Assembly: GCA_018649885.1 (NCBI GenBank) | Contig: JABIHA010000112.1 | Location: 34,983 to 98,982 of the forward strand | Length of the DNA: 64,000 nt | Source of the DNA: Bacteriovoracaceae bacterium | Lineage (GTDB): Bacteria; Bdellovibrionota; Bacteriovoracia; Bacteriovoracales; Bacteriovoracaceae | Direction of reading: 5' to 3' | Shown here: positions 17,788-25,469 of the stretch, in pieces | Position numbering within the stretch: the first letter of the stretch is position 1 | How the letters are laid out: every line of letters starts with the position of its first letter | Notes under the pieces: model-generated | What the model was told of the DNA's origin: nothing | The model's database searches: none | The model's input: only the letters and a program-made list of their open reading frames with translations | Program-made: the position numbers and the translations under genes

Positions 17788-19302
17788 ATGTCCAAGCGGA
17801 TTTTAATTGCAGACGATAGTGTGACTATTCAAAAAGTCATCAAGATTACACTGGCCGAGCAGTCGTGGGACCTTGAGGTTTGTAGTAGTGAGGAGCAGCT
17901 ATTTGCTAATCTTGAAGGTGCAGATCTTCTACTCCTGGACTTTTCTCTCAGTGAAACGAGATCTGGCTATGATTTAGTTAAGCAAGTGAAGAGTGAATCC
18001 CCAAACACTAGTATATTAATGATGTTTGGCACTTTCGATACAATTGATGACTCTGCATTAAAAGAAGCTCAAGTTGATGATAAAGTAATAAAGCCTTTTG
18101 ATAGCTCAAAGTTTGCAAATTTATGTATTAGTCTGACTTCTGGAAAAGATGCAGAAGCACCAGATATTTTCATAGCTCCAGACCAGGAAAATGGAGACAG
18201 TGATCCTATGAATGAGGGATCAGTATTTGATGAAGATGATGGTCAAAGTTTTCCTTCTGAAATAGATCCACCAACTCAAGAAATAGATTTAAGTGATTTA
18301 AATAGCGAATCTGAAGAAGATCTTTGGGAGATAGATTCCTCTGCGGTAGCTGATGAAGGTGATAGTGCATCTGAAGAAAATATCTTAGATGATCCACTAC
18401 CTTTAAACGAGCCGCCTTCTGAAGATAAGCTTTTAAGTGAAATTCAAGACTGGGGTATCGAAATACCTGGTGTCATCGGCGATATTGAAAGCAGTGATAA
18501 TGAACTTCCTCCAATTATTGGGGACAGCACTGCTGATAATGAATCTTTGTTAAGTGATCTTCCTCCAGGCCCCATCGATGATCTTCCTAGCGGTGATAGT
18601 ATTTTACCAGTGGATAGTGATCTCGAATATCCAGACCTTGAAATGGGTTCCGTGGATGGGAGTCTTGAAAAACTTCCAGATTCAACTGATCTTGAATACC
18701 CGGATGTGGGAGTAGTGAGTGAAGAAACCCTTGAGCTTGAAGGCCCTGGCGAGGGGAGTGGGAATTTTGATCATATAAAACTCGATGCAGATCTGATCCC
18801 ATTAGATCAGCTTAATAGTGGTGAAGAGGAATATGAAGAAGAGTTTTCTTTTGGTTCACCTCCCATATCTAGTGTTGGCACTGACTCTGAAGAGGGTGTG
18901 AAGGAAATCCAAGAAAAGATTAAGGATGAAGAAGAGGAAGAAGAGTTTTGGTCTGTGGATGAGTCCGCAGTTAAAGAAACTCCTGAAGTAAAAGAGGCGA
19001 GTTTAGACGATTTTGATGAAATCGATAGACCTGATTTCTTAGAAGAACCCACTGCATGTGGCCCATCTTCTATCTCTATGGATTCAATTGATTCAGGTGC
19101 AATAGCAGAGGAGTCACTAGATTTATCTGGCATTGAAGAAAAAATGACAGCAGAATTGACTCCAATTATTGAAAAAATAGTTAGACAATATTGCCAGCAA
19201 ACTCTAGAAAAAGTTGCTTGGGAAGTTATTCCCGATTTAGCTGAAAATATTATTAAACAAGAACTAAAAAAAATATCTGATGATGTTCTTTCAAACCAGT
19301 AA
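17788..19302 (+). CDS. Receiver-domain protein with long acidic linker and conserved C-terminal helix (FrzS/RomR-like architecture)
   Basis: 504 residues. Receiver domain 1-118 with acidic pocket Asp9/Asp10, phosphoacceptor Asp51 (LLLLDFSL) and Lys102 (VIKPFD). The switch Thr/Ser is not at its usual place in ILMMFGTFD, a feature of many deltaproteobacterial polarity proteins. Residues about 120-430 are an acidic, Pro/Ser/Gly-rich linker with repeated short motifs (DLEYPDL/DLEYPDV). A C-terminal helix of about 50 residues ends the protein (EKVAWEVIPDLAENIIKQELKKI), a segment seen in gliding and polarity response regulators. There is no DNA-binding or enzymatic output. A strong AGGGAG precedes the ATG. 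It closes the FHA cluster and ends two bases from birA on the other strand. Confidence 0.85.
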   Translation: MSKRILIADDSVTIQKVIKITLAEQSWDLEVCSSEEQLFANLEGADLLLLDFSLSETRSGYDLVKQVKSESPNTSILMMFGTFDTIDDSALKEAQVDDKVIKPFDSSKFANLCISLTSGKDAEAPDIFIAPDQENGDSDPMNEGSVFDEDDGQSFPSEIDPPTQEIDLSDLNSESEEDLWEIDSSAVADEGDSASEENILDDPLPLNEPPSEDKLLSEIQDWGIEIPGVIGDIESSDNELPPIIGDSTADNESLLSDLPPGPIDDLPSGDSILPVDSDLEYPDLEMGSVDGSLEKLPDSTDLEYPDVGVVSEETLELEGPGEGSGNFDHIKLDADLIPLDQLNSGEEEYEEEFSFGSPPISSVGTDSEEGVKEIQEKIKDEEEEEEFWSVDESAVKETPEVKEASLDDFDEIDRPDFLEEPTACGPSSISMDSIDSGAIAEESLDLSGIEEKMTAELTPIIEKIVRQYCQQTLEKVAWEVIPDLAENIIKQELKKISDDVLSNQ

Positions 19303-19304
19303 AA

Positions 19305-20015
19305 CTATAAAATTCTAAGTGAACCGCTATAAATTTCTATAGGTTTTTTACTACTTAAGGGAAGTACAATGGCCTGGCCTATTTCACCAATACCGAGAAA
19401 ATTACCACAAGTTTTGTTAGCATCATCAATGACCTCTATCTCTTTATTTAAGTGACAACAATAAGAGTTCCATTTTGTGATAATTTGTTCACACGTCTTT
19501 CTATTTTTTAAAATAAAATTAAAAATGTCTAAGGGGACCGACTTTTGTGGATGTTCAATCTCACTTTTGATTTTAACAAAAGAATGTGGGTAATCAAAAT
19601 TAGCATTTTCATCAAAATTTTCTACGCATTGTATATTGATACCAATGCCTACTGCGATAACTCCACCGGTATTGTGACAAATTATGCCTCCTACTTTTTG
19701 GCACTCAGGAGTTAGTAAATCATTTGGCCACTTCAAAGCGAGTTTAACATTGTGGTGCTGTTGAAAATATTCAACCAAAAGCACTCCTATTTCGAGTGAG
19801 GTTAGGGTGACTTGTTCGCAGGCCTTAAGCGCTATAGAAAAAGCTAATGAGTTTTGAAATTGCACCCACTGGTTTTTTCCTCTTCCTCTACCTGTTTCTT
19901 GGTTTTCAGTGGAGATTAGGGTTGGGTTTTGTAGGTAGTTCCCAGTAGATCTTTTAATATCCTCTATTAAAAGGTCTTGGGTTGAGCTGCAGCTTTTGCG
20001 GTGTACATGATTCAT
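19305..20015 (-). CDS. birA: Biotin--[acetyl-CoA-carboxylase] ligase
   Basis: Attaches biotin to the carrier protein of acetyl-CoA carboxylase through biotinyl-AMP. The 236 residues show STQD near the start, the adenylate loop ETGRGRGKNQW (family GRGRxGRxW, shifted slightly) and KWPNDLL with KVGGII, then a small C-terminal domain. There is no N-terminal helix-turn-helix, so this is the group I, non-repressor type. It is divergent from rph with only 56 bp between starts. Confidence 0.9.
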   Translation of the reverse strand: MNHVHRKSCSSTQDLLIEDIKRSTGNYLQNPTLISTENQETGRGRGKNQWVQFQNSLAFSIALKACEQVTLTSLEIGVLLVEYFQQHHNVKLALKWPNDLLTPECQKVGGIICHNTGGVIAVGIGINIQCVENFDENANFDYPHSFVKIKSEIEHPQKSVPLDIFNFILKNRKTCEQIITKWNSYCCHLNKEIEVIDDANKTCGNFLGIGEIGQAIVLPLSSKKPIEIYSGSLRIL

Positions 20016-20071
20016 AAATTGTGTAATATCAGATTACTTTGACATTGAACAAATTTCATAAGAGGTGCTTT

Positions 20072-20779
20072 GTGTCGTCAATCAAAAGAGATAAACCAAG
20101 AGAAATTCTATTTACTCCAAATATTAACCCCTACGCAACAGGTAGTGTCATGGCTGAGTTTGGAAATACCAAAGTCCATATCACTGCGACTGTAGAAGAT
20201 GATGTTCCAGGTTGGCTAAGGGGAAGAGGAACTGGCTGGGTAACAGCAGAATACAGTATGCTTCCAGGTTCCACTCATGACCGAGTAAGAAGAGAAAGAA
20301 AGGGTACCGGGGGCAGAACAATGGAGATTCAGCGTCTTATAGCGAGATGTTTGAGAGCTGCCGTTGATATGGAAAAATTAGGTGAGAGACTTATTACTGT
20401 TGACTGTGATGTTTTAGTTGCCGATGGCGGAACAAGGACCACAAGTATTTCTGGTGGCTATATCGCTCTGGCCATAGCCATTAATAAACTTCTTAAAGAC
20501 GGGGTTATAGAAACAAATCCACTTGTCCATCAGGTAGCTGCACTAAGTGTGGGGATTAACTCAGATGGAGATGTCATTGCCGATTTAAACTATGAAGAGG
20601 ACAGCAGCTGTCACACTGACATGAATGTTGTCATGACTCAAAGTGGGGATTTTGTTGAGGTTCAAGGAACTGCAGAAGGAAAACCATTTACACCAACACA
20701 GCTTGAAAATCTTCTCACTTGCTCGAAGACTGCCATGGAGCCAATTTTCAAGGCCCAAAATGAGATAATTAATCAGTGA
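20072..20779 (+). CDS. rph: Ribonuclease PH
   Basis: Phosphorolytic 3' exoribonuclease that trims tRNA precursors. 235 residues, matching the family. Motifs: GNTKVHITATVEDDVPGWLRGRGTGWVTAEYSMLP, the RxxR-rich RVRRERKGTGGRTMEIQRLIAR and VDCDVLVADGGTRTTSISGGYIAL. I chose GTG 20072 over an upstream TTG at 20039 because AGAGG is six bases ahead and the length then fits. Overlap with rdgB is four bases (GTGA), and tRNA-Pro follows rdgB, a fitting neighbour for a tRNA-trimming enzyme. Confidence 0.95.
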   Translation: MSSIKRDKPREILFTPNINPYATGSVMAEFGNTKVHITATVEDDVPGWLRGRGTGWVTAEYSMLPGSTHDRVRRERKGTGGRTMEIQRLIARCLRAAVDMEKLGERLITVDCDVLVADGGTRTTSISGGYIALAIAINKLLKDGVIETNPLVHQVAALSVGINSDGDVIADLNYEEDSSCHTDMNVVMTQSGDFVEVQGTAEGKPFTPTQLENLLTCSKTAMEPIFKAQNEIINQ

Positions 20780-21378
20780 TTGAATTAGTACTGGCCAGTG
20801 GAAATTTACATAAAGCAGAGGAGATTAACTCTCTTCTCGACAATGGTATTTTTCAGGTGCTGGCGCCTAAAGAAAAAATAGAAGTTGATGAAAATGGTGA
20901 TTCCTTTGAAAAAAATGCTTACCTTAAGGCTAACGCATATTACCAATTAGAAAAAAGCCCGGTCCTCTCTGATGACTCTGGTCTCATTGTGGAAGTGCTT
21001 CCAGGAGAGCTTGGTATACACTCTGCTCGGTTTGGAGGAGAGGGCCTGGATGACAGGGGAAGAGCGGAGCTTTTGCTTGAAAAGATGAAAGATGTACCGG
21101 AGGAGAATAGGTCTGCCTATTTTGTATGTTTTTTATGCTTTTATTTAAGTAAAGATGAAGTCTACTTTTTTGAAGGTCGGCTGAGTGGAAGTATTGGAAC
21201 TGAGTATAGCGGAAGCGGAGGCTTTGGTTATGATCCAGTTTTTATTCCAAAGAAGGGTGTTTCAGGCCTTAGTTTGGCCAGCCAAACGGACTTCAAGGAC
21301 AAAAACTCACATCGCGCGCTCGCTTGCCTAGCAGCAAATAAATTTTTTTCCGGAAAGTTGGGTTTAGATAGGCCGTAG
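20776..21378 (+). CDS. rdgB: Non-canonical purine NTP pyrophosphatase (RdgB/HAM1)
   Basis: House-cleaning enzyme that hydrolyses dITP, ITP and XTP to monophosphates. 200 residues with the substrate motif LVLASGNLHKAEEI at the start, PVLSDDSGLIVEVLPGELGIHSARFGG in the middle and GGFGYDPVFIPKKG plus DFKDKNSHRALA near the end. Starts with GTG overlapping the rph stop. rph-rdgB pairs are widespread. Confidence 0.95.
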   Translation: MIELVLASGNLHKAEEINSLLDNGIFQVLAPKEKIEVDENGDSFEKNAYLKANAYYQLEKSPVLSDDSGLIVEVLPGELGIHSARFGGEGLDDRGRAELLLEKMKDVPEENRSAYFVCFLCFYLSKDEVYFFEGRLSGSIGTEYSGSGGFGYDPVFIPKKGVSGLSLASQTDFKDKNSHRALACLAANKFFSGKLGLDRP

Positions 21379-21392
21379 GTAGTGCAAATTAA

Positions 21393-21419
21393 TTTACAAA
21401 ATGGTATGAATTTTATAGT
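21393..21419 (+). promoter_or_regulatory. Candidate promoter for tRNA-Pro
   Basis: TTTACA (21393-21398) and TATAGT (21414-21419) are separated by 15 bases, a little short. The predicted start is about 10 bases before the tRNA. The position is apt, but rdgB read-through could also supply the tRNA. Confidence 0.4.
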
Positions 21420-21437
21420 TAATGCAAAAGTTTAAGT

Positions 21438-21514
<77 letters not shown>

Positions 21515-21524
21515 CCTTATGCGG

Positions 21525-21549
21525 TAAAATGTGCTAGCAGCACATTTTA
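21525..21549. terminator. Hairpin behind tRNA-Pro
   Basis: An 11-bp perfect stem (21525-21535 with 21539-21549) with a 3-base loop has AAAA at the 5' foot and TTTT at the 3' foot, typical of a bidirectional terminator. It lies 10 bases after the CCA end and directly before the first copy of the 94-bp repeat. Confidence 0.6.
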
Positions 21550-21551
21550 GT

Positions 21552-21645
21552 GCTATGAGGTATGTGAAAGAGGTGGAATCCCCATTCCACCGAGCATAAA
21601 CCACCCGAAATACAGGGCTTGGTTAGCCCCAGAATTTAAATTCCA
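21552..21645. repeat. Structured repeat, copy 1
   Basis: 94 bases that recur, with scattered substitutions, at 21738-21831. It contains GAGGTATGTGAA, then a hairpin GGTGGAAT-CCCC-ATTCCACC (8-bp stem, loop CCCC) and ends with AGCCCCAGAATTTAAA. No convincing gene is in it. Together with the hairpin just ahead it forms a unit of two stem-loops. Confidence 0.8.
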
Positions 21646-21713
21646 CATATTTTCTAGTTAAAGCTCACACGATAAAACTCCATATCTACACCTACCAGAA
21701 ACACCTTTTGCAG

Positions 21714-21735
21714 CATAAATGCGCAAGCATTTATG
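21714..21735. repeat. Hairpin preceding repeat copy 2
   Basis: Nine-bp stem CATAAATGC/GCATTTATG with loop GCAA. It occupies the same place ahead of copy 2 as the 21525-21549 hairpin does ahead of copy 1, with different sequence but the same form. Confidence 0.7.
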
Positions 21736-21737
21736 AA

Positions 21738-21831
21738 GCATAGAGGTATGTGAATGAGGTGGAATCCCCATTCCACCGGGCATAAGCCTCCAGAAATACA
21801 AAGCTTATTAGCCCCAGAATTTAAAATTCCA
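21738..21831. repeat. Structured repeat, copy 2
   Basis: Second copy of the 94-bp unit, with the GGTGGAAT-CCCC-ATTCCACC hairpin fully conserved. The spacing between copies is 186 bp start to start. It is followed by 76 bases without a single G on the plus strand, up to the PaiB-like ATG. Confidence 0.8.
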
Positions 21832-21891
21832 AACACTCCCAACAAAACCTCACAACAAAATCTTAAACCCCCAAACCCTTTCCAATCCACA

Positions 21892-22539
21892 ATGAAACCC
21901 ACTATCATCCCCCCCATGCAATTCTACAAACTCTACAACCAAGAAAATTACAGCGAAGTCGAAAACTTAATAAAATTTTGCACAACCTGTAATTTAATCA
22001 CCAGTGATCAAAACCAAATTCAAACCGGATTATTTAATCCGATTTTTACAAATGGAAAACTCTATCTCCATTTAAATAAAAAAGATCAGCAAGTTACTCA
22101 TATGAAAAACACCAATAGTGCCACCATGGTTTTTCAAGATGTTCTTGCACAATTCCCCTCCTATTGGGCGGATGAAAATTACGCGGGAGCTGCAACTACT
22201 TATTACAGATATGCTGAGCTAAACTGCAAGGTTAGTTTCTTCGACGATCCAAATCAACAGATTCCAATTTTGGAGAGTATGATGGTGGATTATCAACCAG
22301 AAGGAAAATATCAAAAAATAAGTTATGATAATCCCATATACACTAAAAAATTAGATATGATTTTAATCGCTGATTTTGAAATCATAGACTTTAAAGCGAA
22401 GTGGAAGCTTGGTCAGAATCGTCCTGTAGAATTTAGAAAAGAAATTTCAGAAAAATTTAGAGCTAGAAATGAGGGAAGTGATAAAAGATGTGCCGATGAA
22501 ATTGAAAAATGGATTGGCCAGCATTGTGGAAATTTATGA
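21892..22539 (+). CDS. PaiB-like FMN-binding negative transcriptional regulator family protein
   Basis: 215 residues matching the PaiB/FMN_bind_2 family, a split-barrel flavin-binding fold: LYLHLNKKDQQVTHMKNTNSATMVFQDVLAQFPSYWADENYAGAATTYYRYAE and MMVDYQPEGKYQKI. In Bacillus PaiB represses sporulation and protease genes, but most homologues are uncharacterised. ATG 21892 is chosen; ATG 21916 is also possible, as neither has a Shine-Dalgarno site. The frame stays open further upstream into the repeat but that part looks untranslated. The GNAT gene start overlaps its stop (ATGA). In Bacillus, paiB partners the acetyltransferase PaiA, so the neighbouring GNAT is a meaningful partner. Confidence 0.8.
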   Translation: MKPTIIPPMQFYKLYNQENYSEVENLIKFCTTCNLITSDQNQIQTGLFNPIFTNGKLYLHLNKKDQQVTHMKNTNSATMVFQDVLAQFPSYWADENYAGAATTYYRYAELNCKVSFFDDPNQQIPILESMMVDYQPEGKYQKISYDNPIYTKKLDMILIADFEIIDFKAKWKLGQNRPVEFRKEISEKFRARNEGSDKRCADEIEKWIGQHCGNL

Positions 22540-23066
22540 GTGATCAACTTATATTAAGATCTCTTTCAAATGGTGATGAAGCTTCCTTTTTAGAGGCCCG
22601 GGAGAAGTGGGTTAATGACGGGGTGGAATTCTCCTCAGCATATGATCCGAAAATGGATTGGTATGAGTATTTAAGTTTACTGCACGAAAGAAATTTTGCA
22701 AAAGATCTCCTCGAGGGTCGTGTCGCCGATACTAATTTGTATGGGTTTCTGGGAAAAAAAATTGTAGGGCGAGTTTCAATTAGGCATACACTCAATAGTT
22801 TTCTAAAAAACTATGGTGGCCATATTGGATATGGCATTTTACCCGAATATCGAAGGAGGGGATTTGCCACTGAGATGCTAAGGCAATCACTTTCTTTTTG
22901 TAGGGGGTTAGGAATAAAAAAGGCCCTAGTTACATGTGATGATGACAATATCGGTTCTATTAAAACCATTGAGAGAAATGGTGGTGTTCTAGAGACAACT
23001 TATAAGAATGAACAGTTTAATGTCTTTACAAGAAAGTACTGGATTGAAATAAAGGGTGAAATTTGA
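22536..23066 (+). CDS. GNAT family N-acetyltransferase
   Basis: 176 residues with the acetyl-CoA loop YGILPEYRRRGFATEML (R/QxxGxG/A) and the C-terminal N-x-x-S-I-K-T-I-E-R-N-G-G signature typical of RimJ/RimL-like enzymes. Substrate unknown. ATG overlaps the PaiB-like stop by four bases with GGAA at a short distance; the ogt TTG overlaps its own stop. The pairing recalls PaiA-PaiB. Confidence 0.85.
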   Translation: MSDQLILRSLSNGDEASFLEAREKWVNDGVEFSSAYDPKMDWYEYLSLLHERNFAKDLLEGRVADTNLYGFLGKKIVGRVSIRHTLNSFLKNYGGHIGYGILPEYRRRGFATEMLRQSLSFCRGLGIKKALVTCDDDNIGSIKTIERNGGVLETTYKNEQFNVFTRKYWIEIKGEI

Positions 23067-23575
23067 AGCACTATAGAATATTTAAATCTAGGATTGGTTG
23101 GGTTGGTCTTGTTTGGAGTAAGCAAAAGCTATTAAAATTGGAGCTTCCCCATACCAGCAAGGCCAGTGCTAAAACCTACCTTCTAAAAAATCACCAGCAG
23201 GCTTGTATATCCTCAGACAATCCACAATGGGTTAATGGTTTTGTGGATAAACTCAGTAAATACTTTGATGGCGAGACTGTGAGCTTTTCTTCTATCCCAA
23301 TCGATGTCAGTGGCATGACGGAGTTTCAGCAAAAAGTTTATGCAGGGGCCAGAAAAATAGGATATGGAAAAGTTGTCAAATATGGTGATCTTGCAAAAGC
23401 CATTGGATCAGCGGGGGCCTTTCGTGCTGTTGGTGGGGCCTTGGGGAAAAATCCGGTTCCAATAGTTGTTCCATGTCACCGAATTATGGCCGCAAACGGA
23501 ATTGGTGGGTTTAGTGCCCCTGGTGGTACGACCACTAAAAAGGTGTTACTCAAATTAGAAGGCTACACTATTTAA
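23063..23575 (+). CDS. ogt: Methylated-DNA--protein-cysteine methyltransferase
   Basis: Suicide repair protein for O6-methylguanine. 170 residues with the active-site VVPCHRIM, the HTH segment KVVKYGDLAKAIGSAGAFRAVGGALGKNP and GIGGFSAPGG. The start is TTG overlapping the preceding stop. Its stop and that of the diiron gene overlap on opposite strands. Confidence 0.93.
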   Translation: MKHYRIFKSRIGWVGLVWSKQKLLKLELPHTSKASAKTYLLKNHQQACISSDNPQWVNGFVDKLSKYFDGETVSFSSIPIDVSGMTEFQQKVYAGARKIGYGKVVKYGDLAKAIGSAGAFRAVGGALGKNPVPIVVPCHRIMAANGIGGFSAPGGTTTKKVLLKLEGYTI

Positions 23576-24726
23576 GCAGTTTTAAATCTAAATACTTCTT
23601 TTTCTACTGCCAGCTCTTTTTTACCTTTAGTCGTTTCTGACTTCATAAAGTCACGGTGTTCATGGCCTTCTCGTGTTGTCTTGCAATAGGCATTAAAAAT
23701 GAGATTTATAAGGCTTGCGAACTGATCTTTTGACATAGGAAAATGAAAACCAACCTTATCGGCAAGGTTTGCAACCTTCCTGGCCATAGAACCACCAAAT
23801 TCCATTCCATCAACTCCAATTTCTGCTAAGTCAGATTCAATCTGAACAAATACTGGAAGTGCTGGAAGAATGAGTGAGAATCGTCTGATCCTTCGTATTG
23901 GGCTATGTTTTTCCCAAAAACTCATGGGAAATTCTTTAAAGTAATTTGTGGGAAGAGCTGTATGCCTTGACTCATCTAAATGGAATAAGCGAAGTATTTC
24001 AAGACCAGGAAGATGGGAGAGCATTCCAAAAAGATTGAGAGCGAACCCTTCAACTACAACATTCATAGCAAAAAATTTCTCAAGACCTTTAGATTTAAAC
24101 CCTCTTTCAAGTAGCACATACTCCCAAGCAGACAATCTTGGTATTTCCACATCAAAAGCTCTAACTATTTCTCTAAGTACAACAAAGTGCTTTGCTTCCT
24201 CTAGGACTTGAGCAGTAAGGGCAGCTCTTCCCCCAGTACTTTTTACTTCATTTAATATTTCAGTGGAAACCATCCAGGCGTATGCCTCACCATGACCAAT
24301 TAATGCCAAAATATTGGCAATTGCTTTTCTTTCATCAAGTGAATATGTTTTTTTTAAGAAATCTTTATAATCGGAGTTCGAAATTCTTTGGTATTCTTTT
24401 TTCTCTTCTTCATTAAATGATGATTTTGCTAATTGGATAAGTTCTACTTCCCCGTTTGTGCAGTCATCAAAGCTAGACCACGGTGCGTGTTCTTGTGCCT
24501 TCCAAAGAAGTTTTAAACTCTTATCATAGTGTTTTTTTCTTAAGCCATCTTTTTCTCCACCAAAAAATTGATAGTTATAGTCATCATAGTTTCCCTTTCT
24601 ACCACCAAGGCCAATTGTGCCCATTATTGAATCAAAGCTTCTGACTAGTGTGTTGGCGATATTTTCAATTTTTTCATGATTTTCAATAACTTTTTGATTC
24701 TTTGGAAGTTTTTTAAATAAACTCAT
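23572..24726 (-). CDS. Ferritin-like diiron protein, possible oxygenase/desaturase
   Basis: 384 residues from ATG 24726 (AAGGA eight bases upstream); a longer start would run into tetR. Helical and rich in carboxylate-His pairs: ILALIGHGEAYAW, VLEEAKHFVVLRE, VVVEGFAL, and LFHLDESRHTALP. The spacing E, ExxH, E, ExxH fits the ferritin-like diiron centre of acyl-ACP desaturases and PABA N-oxygenase-like enzymes, though I cannot decide between them. It overlaps tetR by 14 bases and is surely in its operon, facing an RND exporter gene. A role in lipid modification or detoxification is inferred. Confidence 0.7.
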   Translation of the reverse strand: MSLFKKLPKNQKVIENHEKIENIANTLVRSFDSIMGTIGLGGRKGNYDDYNYQFFGGEKDGLRKKHYDKSLKLLWKAQEHAPWSSFDDCTNGEVELIQLAKSSFNEEEKKEYQRISNSDYKDFLKKTYSLDERKAIANILALIGHGEAYAWMVSTEILNEVKSTGGRAALTAQVLEEAKHFVVLREIVRAFDVEIPRLSAWEYVLLERGFKSKGLEKFFAMNVVVEGFALNLFGMLSHLPGLEILRLFHLDESRHTALPTNYFKEFPMSFWEKHSPIRRIRRFSLILPALPVFVQIESDLAEIGVDGMEFGGSMARKVANLADKVGFHFPMSKDQFASLINLIFNAYCKTTREGHEHRDFMKSETTKGKKELAVEKEVFRFKTA

Positions 24727-25285
24727 GGCGGTTTTCCTTTGTGATGATGACATCTTTCAACTCTTCTTTGAAATTGAGGAGCCTCTCATTATCGATTAGA
24801 CTTCTAGTGAAAATTCCAATTAAGAGATTGAGTATTGTAGAGGCGTCTGACTGGTTTTTAAGTTCGAATATTTCTAAAATTGATCTCTCATATAGATCGA
24901 TTGCATTTTTTAATAACGGGGTAAATAAATATTTATCATCTTGTTTAAATCTATTTGCATCGAGAAGAATTAAAACTGCATTTTGAAAGTATGAGGTTTT
25001 TGATTCAAGGAATTCAGAAAATATCTCTAATTTTTTTTGAGCATTGTAGTGACTTTCAATTTTTTTGAGAAGTTCCTTTGAATCATTCATGGCCATAACA
25101 AAGAGCATTTGAGAGTAAAGATCCTCTTTATTTTTAAAGTAATGATAAAGTGTTCCGGTTGTCATTCCCAACTTGAGAGCAAGGCTTCGCATGCTGAGTC
25201 CTATATACCCTTGGCGTGCAAAAAGGCTTACAGAGGCCCTCAGGATTTCGTTTTTTTGTAATTCGATGTTAATGATTTTAGGCAC
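24713..25285 (-). CDS. TetR family transcriptional regulator
   Basis: 190 residues; N-terminal HTH (GYIGLSMRSLALKLGMTTGTLYHYFKNKEDLY) typical of TetR, with a variable ligand-binding helical domain. Divergent from the RND exporter gene and upstream of the diiron gene. It likely controls both. A candidate operator lies between the two starts. Confidence 0.9.
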   Translation of the reverse strand: MPKIINIELQKNEILRASVSLFARQGYIGLSMRSLALKLGMTTGTLYHYFKNKEDLYSQMLFVMAMNDSKELLKKIESHYNAQKKLEIFSEFLESKTSYFQNAVLILLDANRFKQDDKYLFTPLLKNAIDLYERSILEIFELKNQSDASTILNLLIGIFTRSLIDNERLLNFKEELKDVIITKENRHEFI

Positions 25286-25325
25286 TTATACTCCATAAGG
25301 GTGTGCGACTCACTACCTATATAAT

Positions 25326-25339
25326 ATAACACTTGTTAT
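25326..25339. promoter_or_regulatory. Candidate TetR operator palindrome
   Basis: ATAACA-CT-TGTTAT, arms of six with a two-base centre, sits 41 bases before the tetR start and 131 before the RND start. Its length and form suit a TetR-type dimer. AT-rich sequence raises the chance of coincidence. Confidence 0.45.
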
Positions 25340-25469
25340 GTATAAACTCAAAGCTATGAAAATGCTTCGGTAATGTATTGAAATTAAAAGGAAAAGACTT
25401 CCATCAAGGGAAGAGTTCGGCAAATTTAAGTAAAATAGGTGAATAATCGAAAAAGGTGAATATTCTCAT

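Noticed and set aside
21754..21891. N-terminal extension of the PaiB-like protein into the repeat
   Set aside because: It is a translation of the repeat and G-free stretch; PaiB proteins begin near ATG 21892 or 21916.
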